A DNA stretch of 18,340 nucleotides. Source: Willaertia magna. Its lineage: Eukaryota; Heterolobosea; Eutetramitea; Acrasida; Naegleriidae. The first letter of the stretch is position 1. Every line of letters begins with the position of its first letter. The stretch is from positions 1 through 18,340 of the forward strand of contig CADWAF010004419.1 of assembly GCA_902984215.1 (NCBI GenBank), given 5' to 3'. Below, piece after piece: positions 1 to 11,400 of the stretch. The notes below the pieces were generated by a model that was given only the letters and a program-made list of their open reading frames with translations, ran no database searches and was not told the DNA's origin. Position numbers and translations under genes: made by a program.

Positions 1-2181
1 AAAACTAACAATAATAAAAACGACTGTTTTGTTTGTGGATCGGAAAACTGTATTGCTTTCGATGAAAATTATGGAAATGTTTGTACTTTATGTGGTGCTC
101 AACAAGATAACACAATGCAAGGAACTGCTTCGGTATTTAGAGAAGAAATTGAATTTGATAAAGGTGCTAATAGACCATCTATTCTAGGTAGACATATTTC
201 AAAAGATGAAGGCTTGCTTGGAGCATACCTTTATGCTTCTTCTTCGGGAGATGCTTTATCAATGAAATCTCAATCTAGAATTCAAAGACAAATACTTGCT
301 AAGAGGAAAGCTCTTTTTAGAATAACAGAGTTATTAAACGCATTAAAAGTTCCAACTAGGTTTGCTGATGAAGTTATGTTTTTAGTTTCTCAAATGGCAG
401 AACATTCTAATCCTCTTACAAATAAGAAATCTAAGAGAAAGAAGAAGATAGATAATAAGGAAGAGGTACATATGGCTGAGGCCTCTACTGCAAATAGTTT
501 AAATAATGATTTGGACCTAACTGCTAATAATAAAGAAGATAATGATGAAGATAATTTTGATTTAGATGATTATGATCCTACTAATAGTACGAGTGGTCAA
601 CTAGGGAATTTATTATATGGAAGCCTTAATGAAGAAGAAGAAGAACAAGAGGCAACAACAACAATAAATGAAGAAGAAGATGGAGAAGTTGAAGATTTAA
701 GTTATGATGAAAAGAGAAGTAGAAATATGAATTTAATTAAAGAACGTATGAAATCTACATTATTTTCCAATCGAGAGAATGATTTTAATCAATTTAAAAG
801 TAATAATGAAAAACAAGAAGATAAAGATTCTCCAGGTCTTACTTTTAGATATACAAAAGAGAAATGGTTAGATGGTATAATTGCTGGATCTATCTATATA
901 ATTTGTAGACGTGAACATTTACCAATAACGTTATTAGATCTATCGGAAGTGTTAGGTACAACAATATTTGAATTAGGTAAAAAGTATAAAGAGATTTGTT
1001 CTACTTTAAATATTAAAGTAGATCAATTAGATCCAGAGATACTATGCGATAAGATTGTAAATAATTTTACAGATAGATTTAAAGATGAAGAAGAAAAGAA
1101 TAATGCAATATTAAGAACTAGAAGGCTTGTAAGGGTTGCTATTAAAGAATGGTTAGATACTGGAAGAAGACCAATTGGTTTAGTTGGAGCTGCTTTAAAG
1201 TTGTCAATGGAAAGTTTTAAGATAAAAACATCTTTTGAAGATTTAGCAGAACATTTAAACATTGGTAAAGGATCATTAAGAGATAGATATAATGAATTAA
1301 AAGAATTGATGCTTAATTTATCAAAGAATTTACCTTGGTCACATGAGATAACAAACAAATCATTAATTAGACATTTACCTTTCCTTTTAGATTTTGTTGA
1401 ACAACTAAGAGATATACATAGAACTAAGATAGAACCTTCAACTGAAGAGATACAAGAAAGTAATAATACTGTCGTTAATATGGCTCCTAATAATGATAAT
1501 GAAAATAATGAACTACCAATAAGTATAGAAGATAATAGTGTTGTTGAGGTGACAAAACCATTAATACCCGTAGAATTAACACAAAGTACATTAAATAATC
1601 AAGGATTACAAACGAAAGGTAAACAATTTAAGGCAATATCAGATATTAATTCAAAAGTTTCACATGCACTTCCTCCTGCTTTTGTTAAGTCACATTTAAA
1701 TAGAGAAAGAAGAAAACAAAAAGTTGAACAAGCAAAAATAAGAATTAGTAATTCATTGCATGGAATTAAAGAAGATCAAAACAATAATAATAATACATTA
1801 ATAAATCAAAGAATGGATCAAGAAGATTTAGAAATTGAAAGGCTTTTACTTGAAGGTGTTGCTGAACAATCAATTATTAATGGCTATCAACATTCTGATA
1901 AGGCCCTTACAGAAGAAAGTATTAAAGAAATAAATAAACAAGAAGATGAATTGACAGATAAAGATTTAACAGAAAGAGAATTAAAATCATTTATTAGAAC
2001 AAGAGCAGAAATACAAGTACTTAAACAAATTAGAAATGATTTAGGTGAAGATATTGATTCTGAAAAATCAATAGCAGAAGCAAAGAAAAGAAAACAAAAA
2101 CAAGCAATGGAAGAAGGAGTTCAAGAACCAAACACCAACAATATGCTTCCCCTCATCAAAAAGAGAAAGGGCTTACAGTAA
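1..2181 (+). CDS. BRF1: BRF1, TFIIB-related subunit of RNA polymerase III factor TFIIIB (5' end outside window)
   Basis: BRF1 joins TBP and BDP1 in TFIIIB, which recruits RNA polymerase III to tRNA and 5S promoters in the nucleus. The reading frame is open from base 1, upstream of the first ATG at 115, so the true start is outside the window. Numbering codons from base 1, a zinc ribbon is visible as Cys9, Cys12, Cys30 and Cys33. First cyclin-fold helices lie at about residues 88-143 and resume at about 282-339 (LLDLSEVLGTTIFELGKKY). The second cyclin fold spans about 344-436 and contains the diagnostic block DTGRRPIGLVGAALKLS, which closely matches BRF1 rather than TFIIB. A charged C-terminal stretch at about 610-690 (LTERELKSFIRTRAEIQVLK) resembles the Brf1 TBP-binding domain. 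An acidic/Asn-rich insert of about 140 residues splits the first cyclin fold. It is convergent with the next gene; stop TAA at 2179-2181. Perhaps only a handful of N-terminal residues are missing. Confidence 0.93.
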   Translation, partial: KTNNNKNDCFVCGSENCIAFDENYGNVCTLCGAQQDNTMQGTASVFREEIEFDKGANRPSILGRHISKDEGLLGAYLYASSSGDALSMKSQSRIQRQILAKRKALFRITELLNALKVPTRFADEVMFLVSQMAEHSNPLTNKKSKRKKKIDNKEEVHMAEASTANSLNNDLDLTANNKEDNDEDNFDLDDYDPTNSTSGQLGNLLYGSLNEEEEEQEATTTINEEEDGEVEDLSYDEKRSRNMNLIKERMKSTLFSNRENDFNQFKSNNEKQEDKDSPGLTFRYTKEKWLDGIIAGSIYIICRREHLPITLLDLSEVLGTTIFELGKKYKEICSTLNIKVDQLDPEILCDKIVNNFTDRFKDEEEKNNAILRTRRLVRVAIKEWLDTGRRPIGLVGAALKLSMESFKIKTSFEDLAEHLNIGKGSLRDRYNELKELMLNLSKNLPWSHEITNKSLIRHLPFLLDFVEQLRDIHRTKIEPSTEEIQESNNTVVNMAPNNDNENNELPISIEDNSVVEVTKPLIPVELTQSTLNNQGLQTKGKQFKAISDINSKVSHALPPAFVKSHLNRERRKQKVEQAKIRISNSLHGIKEDQNNNNNTLINQRMDQEDLEIERLLLEGVAEQSIINGYQHSDKALTEESIKEINKQEDELTDKDLTERELKSFIRTRAEIQVLKQIRNDLGEDIDSEKSIAEAKKRKQKQAMEEGVQEPNTNNMLPLIKKRKGLQ

Positions 2182-2371
2182 TTTTTTTTATTTATTTTTT
2201 TGATCTTCAAAAATGATCCCATAAGTTGAAGTTAATTTTTTTCAATAAATTTTTTAGAGTCATTCCTTGAGTAGAAAGCCTAAATTTCTAAAAGCGTATA
2301 TTTACAAATAGCGTTTTTTTTACAATAATAAGTTTTTTAAATTACAATTTATTTTACAATTTATTGACTTT
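2182..2371. terminator. Convergent 3' spacer with candidate poly(A) signals
   Basis: This 190-bp spacer separates the convergent BRF1 and four-pass membrane genes and should carry both 3' UTRs. An AATAAA lies on the plus strand at 2244-2249, about 63 bases after the BRF1 stop. Another lies on the minus strand at 2360-2365, close after the stop of the membrane protein gene. In DNA this AT-rich the hexamer is expected by chance, so these are weak candidates. Confidence 0.3.
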
Positions 2372-3175
2372 TTAAAAAGTTCTTTCCAATTCATCATCAT
2401 CTTCATCCACCACATTTAATTTAGTATAATCATACGCATTACTATTTTTCTTTCTAAAATAATAAATACTTTGTGATAATTGTGCAATCCAACAAATTCC
2501 AGTTATTCCAATAAAAACATATTGTACAACTAAATAAATATTTATGATTGAATAATAATTTAAAAATAATTCTCTACATTTACTATTATAATTAAAAATA
2601 GACATTGTAATTAATAAAGCTAAAGAAGCACAACCTAATAAAATTCTTAAAGAATATCCACATGCCGTAATTGGTTTTTTTCTAGTTAATTCTTCTTCAT
2701 AATTATTATTATTTTGATAATTATCTAAAAGGTCATCATCTTCTGGTTGACTTTTTTGTAAATAATAAATTTCAAACCAACCAGAAAAGATACTTAAAAA
2801 ACTAATTGAGCCTAGAATTAAATCTACAATTCCTTGTGAAAGTAATAAATTATTAATTGTTTCTGCTTTACAATTATCTACATTAAAAGTTTTATCTTTT
2901 TGTAAAGTATAAAGAATTACTTTAAATTTTCAAAATAAATCTTGTCAACTTTTGTTATTCTCTTACTTACCACCCCATATTCCGAAACCTAAAGAAAGAG
3001 TTGTTGAAAGAACACTAAATAATGAAGAAAATCTATTATTTTAAAATCAATAAATCAATTTTATTATAATTTAATCATGAAATTTAATCTTGATTATCAA
3101 AAAACTAACTTACACCAATTGTGACAATTCACTTCTACCTGTTGATGTTGTTGACGTCCCTTCAGCTTCAGACAT
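2372..3175 (-). CDS. Small four-pass membrane protein, three exons
   Basis: I do not recognise the family. The gene is assembled from exons 3175-3114, 3032-2971 and 2919-2372, joining to 672 nt and 223 residues. Both introns start GTAAGT and end AG (81 nt at 3033-3113 and 51 nt at 2920-2970), and both contain in-frame stops if retained. The start context is AAAAAATGTCTGAA, like the RCC1 gene in this window. The product begins with a Ser/Thr-rich soluble tail (MSEAEGTSTTSTGRSELSQL) followed by four hydrophobic segments, at about residues 20-47, 70-93, 122-147 and 158-190. The loop between spans two and three is acidic and Asn-rich. The C-terminus is cytosolic-looking and acidic (VVDEDDDELERTF). 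The pattern suggests a tetraspan/MARVEL-like membrane protein, but no diagnostic motif is visible. Continuity of the hydrophobic segments across both splice junctions is the main support for the model. Confidence 0.8.
2920..2970 (-). other. Intron 2 of the four-pass membrane protein gene
   Basis: This is a 51-nt intron with donor GTAAGTAAGAG and acceptor TTTAAAG. Unspliced reading meets TAA at the third codon after the junction. Splicing joins a phase-1 codon (G + TA = Val) and keeps the hydrophobic segment open. Confidence 0.72.
3033..3113 (-). other. Intron 1 of the four-pass membrane protein gene
   Basis: This is an 81-nt, very AT-rich intron with donor GTAAGTTAG and acceptor AATAATAG. 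Splicing joins a phase-2 codon (GT + A = Val) and leads directly into the first membrane span. A second AG lies 18 nt further on; using it would keep the frame and remove six residues. Confidence 0.7.
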
Positions 3176-3345
3176 TTTTTAAAAAAGTTCTTTTCTCTTC
3201 ACTCCTTTTCAAGCATTAAGCCATTCTTAGAAAGAACATTGATTATTATTTTTATAATTATTTTAAAATTTGATTATTATTATTTTTACAAATTATTACA
3301 AAAAATTACAATAAAATAATTATAAACACAATAAAATTATAAAAT

Positions 3346-5196
3346 TTACAAATGATTTTCAACAGTTAATTGAAAAGGATCAATCATTGCCTTAAATCTT
3401 TCACCAGTCTTTAAATTCTTCATAGTAAAATAACCCTTCATATAACCTATTCTTTCACTTGATTGAGTACATGATTGATATTCAAAATAAGATCCAGGTG
3501 ATACTTTAGGGAATAATCCTACTACTCCTGGTCCTTCAACAATCTCACCTTGTTCTTTATTTAAATTATCTCCTTCAATAATTTCCCAATGTCTACTTTC
3601 TAATTTACAAGTATTATCTAATCTTTCTTTCTTATCCATTGTTATTCTTATACGATAACTAAAGTGATATAATAAGGAAGATGGATCTTTAGAGATTCTA
3701 CTTAGTTCGGGAACTACAATAGCATTACATTGAATACGAACACCATTAGTTATTGTATCGGAACCTTTACTTATAATTGTATCTCTTGGAAAACGTATAA
3801 TTTCATTCGTTTCTTGATAAATACTAAATAAATTCTTTTCCGTTAAATTTATTATATACTTTTCTATAAAACCTAAAAAACTTTCATGTAATAAGAAGGG
3901 AGCACCCTCTCCACTTAATTGAACTACATTACCAACCTTAAATACAAATCTATTATCATTTCCTTCAGTATTCCCTTCCTCATTAAAGCCTTCTTCCATT
4001 GTCATATTCCCTTCTTCTGCAACCTCATCATCATCATCTTCGTTATCTATTGGATTATTATTTACGGAAAAGTCTTTTAAAACAATAAAAAGAATAACAT
4101 TTGAACCACCTGCAAAAGGTAAACAATTCTTCTTATAATAAGAAGGAATATCCATTTCTTCTTCAATAAATCTTTTATAATAAATTAATGATTCTTGTAA
4201 TGAAAATAATTGTATATTTGCATGATAAGTATAAAATTCATATCCACCAAATAAACCTAATGTATTATTGTTATTATTGTTTTTAGTGAAATGTTGACCG
4301 TTTAGTAGTAAATAAAATAGTTGAAAATCTATTGGTATATATTGTTGTTGTAAAGTTTGTTGTAAAGGTTGTTGTGTATTTTGTTGTAAAGTGTGTTGAT
4401 TAAGGATATTTGATAATTCTTTAAAAGTTAATTTTTGTTTATTTATTTTTTGTATAAATTGTTTTATTGTAATATTAGAATTTGTTAAAAATTGTAAAGT
4501 TTGATGAATTGCTGGATTATTTTGTAATAAATATAATTCTAATTGGTTAATTAATTTTTTTAATTTTGTAAATTTATTTTGTGCATCTAAATAATTTTCA
4601 TTTTTATTTTCTAAATTATTTTGTAAATAAATTTTAACGAAAAATTCAAAAATTGATTTTTCAGAATAATTATTTTTTTGTAATAAACTTAAAATTAAAT
4701 TACTTTCTTTTTCAATAATTTTTTGTAAATTTAATTTTGTATTTTCATTAAAAAAATATAAATTTTCATAATCTAAAATATTTAAAATATTTAAATTTTC
4801 TTTAATATATAGTAAATTATCATTTTCTTCATCTTTAATAAATTCAGATATTGAAAAACATTCTTTATTAAAATTTTTCCATAAAATATTTAAATTCATA
4901 ATTAAATAATTAAAATTTTTATTTAAAATAAATAATTTATTTTTATTTAAAATATCATACCAAGATAAATAAGAAAATATTAAAAACCAAATATCATTAG
5001 GTAAATCTATCCAATTATTCATTTTATCTTCTACTACTTGTTGATAATTATCTTCTTCTTCCATTAATTGTTGTACATTTTCTTCTTTATTATTGTTGCT
5101 ATTATTATTATTAAATTTTATTCTCTTGTTATTATTGTTGTTTGTGTTATTATCGCTATCCACCCCTCCGCTAGCAATTGCATTAAGATGGTGCAT
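3346..5196 (-). CDS. FBXO3: FBXO3-like F-box protein with SUKH and ApaG domains
   Basis: This is a probable substrate-recognition subunit of an SCF (Skp1-Cullin-F-box) ubiquitin ligase. The 616-residue product has three modules in the order of animal and plant FBXO3-type proteins. The F-box lies at about residues 62-110 (DLPNDIWFLIFSYLSWYDIL). A SMI1/KNR4 (SUKH)-like region at about 245-450 includes FQLFYLLLNGQ and IPSYYKKNCLPFAGGSN, with a Glu/Asp-rich insert at about 385-415. The C-terminal ApaG (DUF525) domain at about 485-612 has the hallmark EGPGVVGLFPKVSPGSYFEY followed by QSCT and a GYFTM strand. The N-terminus and mid-region carry Asn and Gln runs typical of this genome. It starts at the ATG at 5196, and no other ATG precedes the F-box in a better position. 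It lies about 170 bp upstream of the membrane protein gene on the same strand and is divergent from the receptor kinase. Confidence 0.92.
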   Translation of the reverse strand: MHHLNAIASGGVDSDNNTNNNNNKRIKFNNNNSNNNKEENVQQLMEEEDNYQQVVEDKMNNWIDLPNDIWFLIFSYLSWYDILNKNKLFILNKNFNYLIMNLNILWKNFNKECFSISEFIKDEENDNLLYIKENLNILNILDYENLYFFNENTKLNLQKIIEKESNLILSLLQKNNYSEKSIFEFFVKIYLQNNLENKNENYLDAQNKFTKLKKLINQLELYLLQNNPAIHQTLQFLTNSNITIKQFIQKINKQKLTFKELSNILNQHTLQQNTQQPLQQTLQQQYIPIDFQLFYLLLNGQHFTKNNNNNNTLGLFGGYEFYTYHANIQLFSLQESLIYYKRFIEEEMDIPSYYKKNCLPFAGGSNVILFIVLKDFSVNNNPIDNEDDDDEVAEEGNMTMEEGFNEEGNTEGNDNRFVFKVGNVVQLSGEGAPFLLHESFLGFIEKYIINLTEKNLFSIYQETNEIIRFPRDTIISKGSDTITNGVRIQCNAIVVPELSRISKDPSSLLYHFSYRIRITMDKKERLDNTCKLESRHWEIIEGDNLNKEQGEIVEGPGVVGLFPKVSPGSYFEYQSCTQSSERIGYMKGYFTMKNLKTGERFKAMIDPFQLTVENHL

Positions 5197-5448
5197 TTTT
5201 TTTTAGGCTTGTTAATTTTAAGATGTTCCTTGAAAATAATACTTTTAATAATTGTCTATTTATTAACACTTATTAATAATACTTTCTAAAAACATGGGCT
5301 CTTTCAGTAAGTTGAAGGAAATTAACGTTAATTACTTTACTTTGAATTTGTTTGAATCAAATAGATTTGCTGTCAACTTTGTTTTAAATTAAGATTTTAA
5401 AAAATGTAGATGTATAGGCGGGTATTCTTCTTCTTGTTCTGTCAAAAG
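5197..5448. promoter_or_regulatory. Divergent promoter spacer with a 14-bp palindrome
   Basis: This is the gap between the divergently transcribed FBXO3-like and receptor kinase genes, so it should hold both promoters. The clearest element is a perfect palindrome AATTAACGTTAATT at 5320-5333, with a central CpG in otherwise CpG-poor DNA. A decamer TAAGTTGAAG at 5308-5317 sits just before it and also occurs at 2222-2231. No TATA box can be singled out in such AT-rich sequence. The 3' edge overlaps the earliest possible start of the kinase gene. Confidence 0.4.
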
Positions 5449-8400
5449 ATGTCCGATGTTAAAATCATTATAATGCCAAAAATCTTTTCAAAAAAACGAA
5501 ATAATGAAATGAAATCACATTTAAAGATAAATAATAAATTACTATTTCTTATACTAATCACTACCACATTATTGATATTGCAATTTACATCAATATCATT
5601 AGTTTTAACACAAACAACAAGTAATAATTTTAGACCTTTCATATCATGGCTACAATATTGGAAAATGAATGATAATGCACTTGACATAAAGATTGAAGAT
5701 CTGTCACTATTTGGAGAGAATCCGATTCAAGGCTTTACATTTATTGGAAGTTTCAAGGGTTCTTTAAATATTACTAGATATGAAGGTAATCAACAAGAAC
5801 TAGAAGCGCAATCATCATCTATACATTTCATTCAAAACGAAGGAAATTATAGAAATGGTTTTCTCTTTAAATTTAATTATGAAACATTTGATCAAAATTT
5901 AGAATTTAATAGATTAGAACAATTTGATTGGATAAGAAAGGTTTATTCGCCAACAAGGGAAGTTGAAATAATTGATTTAAATATGTTAAATTTTATTAAC
6001 GCTACTACGAATGAAGATGATTTCCTTTTTGTTTTGTTGGGAAAGGCTACAAAGCTTTCATCATCTTCTTCTAAAGGAATATCGGAAGAAACCTTTTCAT
6101 TAGTTTTTGAATCGCACGCTAATAAAAGGGTTATCCAACAAAGTACAGAAGATAAAGTAGTAAAGGAAATTCAAATTACGGGTAATACTGACATTGCGGT
6201 TAACTTTATAGCATTATATAAATCTAATGGAGAATTATATAAAACATTTTCAAATACATCTTATATTGATTTTACAAATTTAAATATTGTAAATTTAGAT
6301 GGAAATGTTTATTTAACAACATTAGCAAAATCTTCAGAAAGTACAGATATAATAACTGATACTTTATATTTAATTAATATGGATATAACTTTAAATGGTG
6401 GTAATAATATTATTAAAATTTATTTTGATAAAAATAATTATTTATCATCTGATTATATTTCTTCTTTTGGAATTCAAGTCAACTCAGTTACAATAGATGA
6501 AGAAGCGGCTTTTATTTATATAGGTGGTACTTGTAGATATACAATTACAGATGACAGTTATGCTAGTGCTTGTGTTTATAAAGTAAATATGAATAATGGT
6601 ACTATAATATGGGGTTCTTTTGGTTCTGGAAAGTATGAAAATTCAATTTTAGGCATTGAGAAAGTGCTTGGTGTAGAGGAATTGATTGTTGTGGTATCTC
6701 CAATACATATTTGGGAGAACGTTGTTGTTCGTGACGAAACTCAAAGAGATTTATTTTATATTATTTTAATGTTAGATACTAATAATGGACAAGTTTTAAA
6801 GATTGATTCATTAGCTGACTATAATCAAGGTAAATTAAAGAGATTAATGATCGATCCAATTGACAGAAATGTTTTATTTATACAACAATTTTCTTTTTAT
6901 TTTTTTAATTGGGAAGAAACTATTTATCTTTCTTTACCTATTAACATGAATTCTGAATTTATTGTTTTGGAAGATGAAATTTTTGTTTTAGGACATACTA
7001 TTGGTGATAATGGTACAGTGTTATGTGACGATAGAGAATTAAAACCAAATATGATTTATAGTTATTGGTGTAAATTACAACCTATAGATTCTTTATCTTA
7101 TCTACAAGTTATTTCACCAAGATTTACAATAGAAACACCAAAGCAATGGAATATTTTTGTTAGTAGTAATTGTTCACATGCCAACAGACTTTTATTTAAT
7201 TTTGGTACAGAATTTATTAGTTATGATGCTGATTTTTATAATATTAAAGGATTAGAAATAGATTTATATGATGAATTAGGTATTGGTACATCAAATTGTG
7301 ATTTAACATTATGGGAGATTGATAACATTGATTTAGGAGATGATAGAGAATTATATCATTCAATTTTAGTTACAACAGAAGGAACAATTTATAGATTAGA
7401 TACAAATTTAATTCAAGAGAATTTACAAATACCTTTTGTTGGAATTAGTAATAGAAAAGATATTTATTTTGGTGTAAATTTTAGGAATTCTACTTTAGGA
7501 AGAAGTATTATTCCAAAACCTATACAAAAATATATTTATTACAAAACAAGTACAAATAGTCAATTAACACCATGTTTATTAATTGGTACTACTTGTTATA
7601 TGCAAATTTATTCTTCTAAACCAAATAGAATTACATTAGAATTTCATGGAGAATATAAAGAAAATAGTACTCACCTTATTGGAAGGAGAAGTATAAATAT
7701 TTATAATACAGGTATTATTATGAATTCCAGTTCCAGAGCATCACTAATAGAAAGTTCAATAACTATTAGAATTCATCCACAATTTGATATTCCAATGTTA
7801 AATAATTTTGAAAAGGAAATATTTTGTGTTGTTGGAAAAGAAATTAGAAAATTATCTTTTAGTAGTTTTGTTTATTTACAAGGATATGTTAAGGAAGTTA
7901 ATTGTGGACAAATATCTTCTAATTTTGAAGGTATTACATTAGTTAATTTATTTGTTCAAGTTAATGATTCATATAGTGCAAATATTGGAGATAGTTTCAT
8001 ACCTTATTACTTTTTAGGAAATACTAGAAGTATTATTGTTAATAATATATTAGTTAAGGTATTTGACAAAAGTCCTTTTACATTATCTCTATCAGTGGAA
8101 CATTCAACAATATTTGATAATTCAGACATTTTACAAGTATTATATCTTAAATATGACAACAAAGTTTCTTTAATTAGAAATATAAAATGTTATATGATGA
8201 CTTACTGTGTATTATCTTTTACGATAGATAATTATGAATACAATGGTGGAAGATTATCGTTACAATTACTTTACAAAGATTATTTTGATTCGATACCAAT
8301 TTCTTTAGACACAACCTTACCGTTAATTCCTAAAGCAGATTTTATTTTAACAAACAAAGAACAATTTAATGGCACAATTATAATGGACTTTGAAACTAGT

Positions 8401-11400
8401 ACTATTAGACTGAAATTTAACACTGATTATAAATTTACATTTAACTCTACAAATAGACTTTTTTGTCAAGTAAACGGAGATGAACCCTTAGTAAATAGAC
8501 TTTTTGCATTAAATGTTTTAGATAATGATAATGGTACTTACTATTGTGAAATTACTAGATTTGGACTAGCCAATGAAATTGTGGACAGATTGGTGTCAAT
8601 TGTGTTACAAACTGGTATTGTAGAAATGGATTTAAATTATTTAGAAAAGATTTCTTCAACTGATTTTAAATTAACAATGTTAGATAGAAGTAATGTATAT
8701 CAAATACTCCCTGAATATGTAACACCTTTTCAAACTTCTTATGTTACTGTCGGGGCTAATTTAACAAATTATTTCTCTTATTTTGATGATCAAACTTTAT
8801 TTAAATTATGTTGTCAATATGGTATTACTGATCAAAGTTCATTATCAGTAAGGGATATGATATGTGATGGTGTGAATGTTATTTACGATAAATTAAAAGA
8901 TGAAATTGTAAATTGTCCAATGACTTTAATTGCAAATGACGATACTATTGATTTAAGAGTTAGATTATTCTTATATTATATTCCAAAACAATTTTATTAT
9001 AATTTTGGTGAAACAAGATTAAAGGTAAAGAACTTTAGAGTTAGTTGCGATAATGAAAAATGTCATTGTAATGAAGGTTATAATGGAACATACTGTGAAA
9101 ATGTAAAATGTTTTGGAGGATTCACTAATACTTGTTCAGGACATGGTACTTGTATATTACCTGATGTTTGTGCTTGTATGCCAGGTTACTATGGAGAACG
9201 TTGTGAAAAGTTTGTAAAGTGCTGGTTAAGTTCAGATTTTAGTTATTTTAGATGTAGTGCTCCAGATGAAGTTTTACAAAATCAATTTTGTACAGAATAT
9301 TTATCTCTTCCTACCTTAGATCAAGTCAACTTTGACGCTTGTACAATTTATAATCAAACAGATGTTAGAGTAGATTTATTGTATGATTCTTATTTGGGTT
9401 CTAATTCAAGCGAGTTGGTATATTTAAGATTGCCAAGTGAAAATATGAGTGTGTTGCAAGTACCTTTAGAATATAAATCGGTTCCACCTTATCCAGATGT
9501 TTCAGTTGTTGCTACACAATCAGTAGGGGCCACTGGTGAGGTAACACTGCTTGGGGTTTATTCTAAATCACCAGAAGATAGAACTTTAAGATTTCATTGG
9601 GAATTGGTTGATGTGATCCCTTCTAATGGAAATGTAGATCCAGATGCAAAGAAGGCCTTGGCTGATTATATTTACGGTTATGGAAATTCTATTTTAGTAT
9701 TACAACCTGATATTCTTAATGTCTCAAATGCTTATGAGACAAAATATAAAGTACAACTAACAGTTTCCAATATATTTGGTAATTCAGGGACATATACAAG
9801 TACATTTTCTAGATTTTCTACTTGGAGAGCTCACGTTACACCAGATTCTCCAATAAGGTTGAGTTGTTATAGGTTTGAGTCTTGCATACTTGTCATATTT
9901 AAACGTATTCCTCCAGCACTTATAGGCACTAGTACACCAAAAGTTTTTACAACATGGTATTCAGGATTTGATTTCCCATTAAAGAATACATTCGATGCTC
10001 CTTCTGCGTTAATGATTGATCCATACACAATACCTTTTATTAATAGCAGTTATAATGTTGATGTTACTTTATCGTTTGATGTGGATTCAAAGAAAACATT
10101 TGTTAAAGATTCAATAACTATCATTGTACCTCAAAGTCAATTGAGGTTACATATTATTGGTGGTGATTGTAGTGTACAAAAAACACTTTCTAAAACATTA
10201 ACAGTGGATTATGAAATCAAAGATTTTACAGATGAAGAAAGAGGCACAAAATATAACGTTTATGAAGAAATTTCCTGGAAATGTATAAGTGATAATTGTC
10301 CTGACTTTTTCAATAGAAGGCTTGCAAATGAAAAAGATAAACAAATTGATGTGACAGTGAGTGACTTGGTGAGTGATAAAATTTACGTAATTGAGTGTAA
10401 AGTTAAAGTAGTGGTTGAATGTAAAGGCTTCACTATCTGTAAATATACCTATGAAGATAGTGTTAGTACAAAATTAGAAATAGTTGCCCACGAAATCCCT
10501 CTCATTAGATTTTCTGATTTTCCACAATTACTTAATAATGAAAACTTTTTAATATTTGGAAGCGTTGAATATAATCTTCAAACAGTTACTGTCACTAACA
10601 TTAAATCTGAATGGCAAATAATTGAAGGAGAAAGAGTAATTTATTCAGAACCTTTCGTCAATAGACCAATGCTACTTAATTCAGATTTATTAATACAAGG
10701 TGGTCAATATGCCGTGCGTCTTAGAACTAATGCTCTTACAGAAACGAATAATACAATTTCAGCCTATAAAGACGCTGTCTTTACTGTAGCTCTTTCTCCT
10801 GATAGAGGCAGTTGTGTATTGAATCCAACAGTTTCAAAAGCTTTTGATGACAGTATGGTTTTGGAATGTATTCAATTTTCTGGACTAAATATTAAATATT
10901 TTATTTATTATTTCAATTTAGTGACAGGTGGAATTGTAGATATTTCTCCTTCTGCCACAACCTCACCTTATGCTTTAGAATTAAGATTACCACCCTTAAA
11001 GAAGATTGTAGTTAGAGCTATTAACCATTATAACAGTTTTACAGAATTTGATATGAACGTAAATATTACAAATCCTTTAGATAATATAAATAATATAACA
11101 GATATTGTAGATTACTTTAAAGAAAGAATGAAATCTTTAGATAGTTCCCTTACTTCTAAAGGTTATAGAAAGTTTTGTATTGGATTCCAAGCCTTACTAG
11201 AAATGTTTTTATTAAAATTAAAGTCAACCACATTAAATGTACAAGATGCAAAAGCCGTGAATGGTGTATTTGAAATATTCTTTAATAAGATTTATGAATT
11301 AAGTGTAGCTTTAAGAGATCCAACATGTATTAACTGTTGGCCTCTCTATTTTAGAAAGATATTTTCTTTATTATCAACTTTATATTTACAAGACATTGTG

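Noticed and set aside
1023..1358. 111-codon minus-strand frame inside BRF1
   Set aside because: It is antisense to the conserved second cyclin fold and has no recognisable features; it is a shadow.
5068..5289. Hydrophobic 73-codon frame on the plus strand
   Set aside because: It runs antisense over the Asn-repeat start of the FBXO3-like gene; the hydrophobic residues are the reverse reading of AAT/AAC runs.
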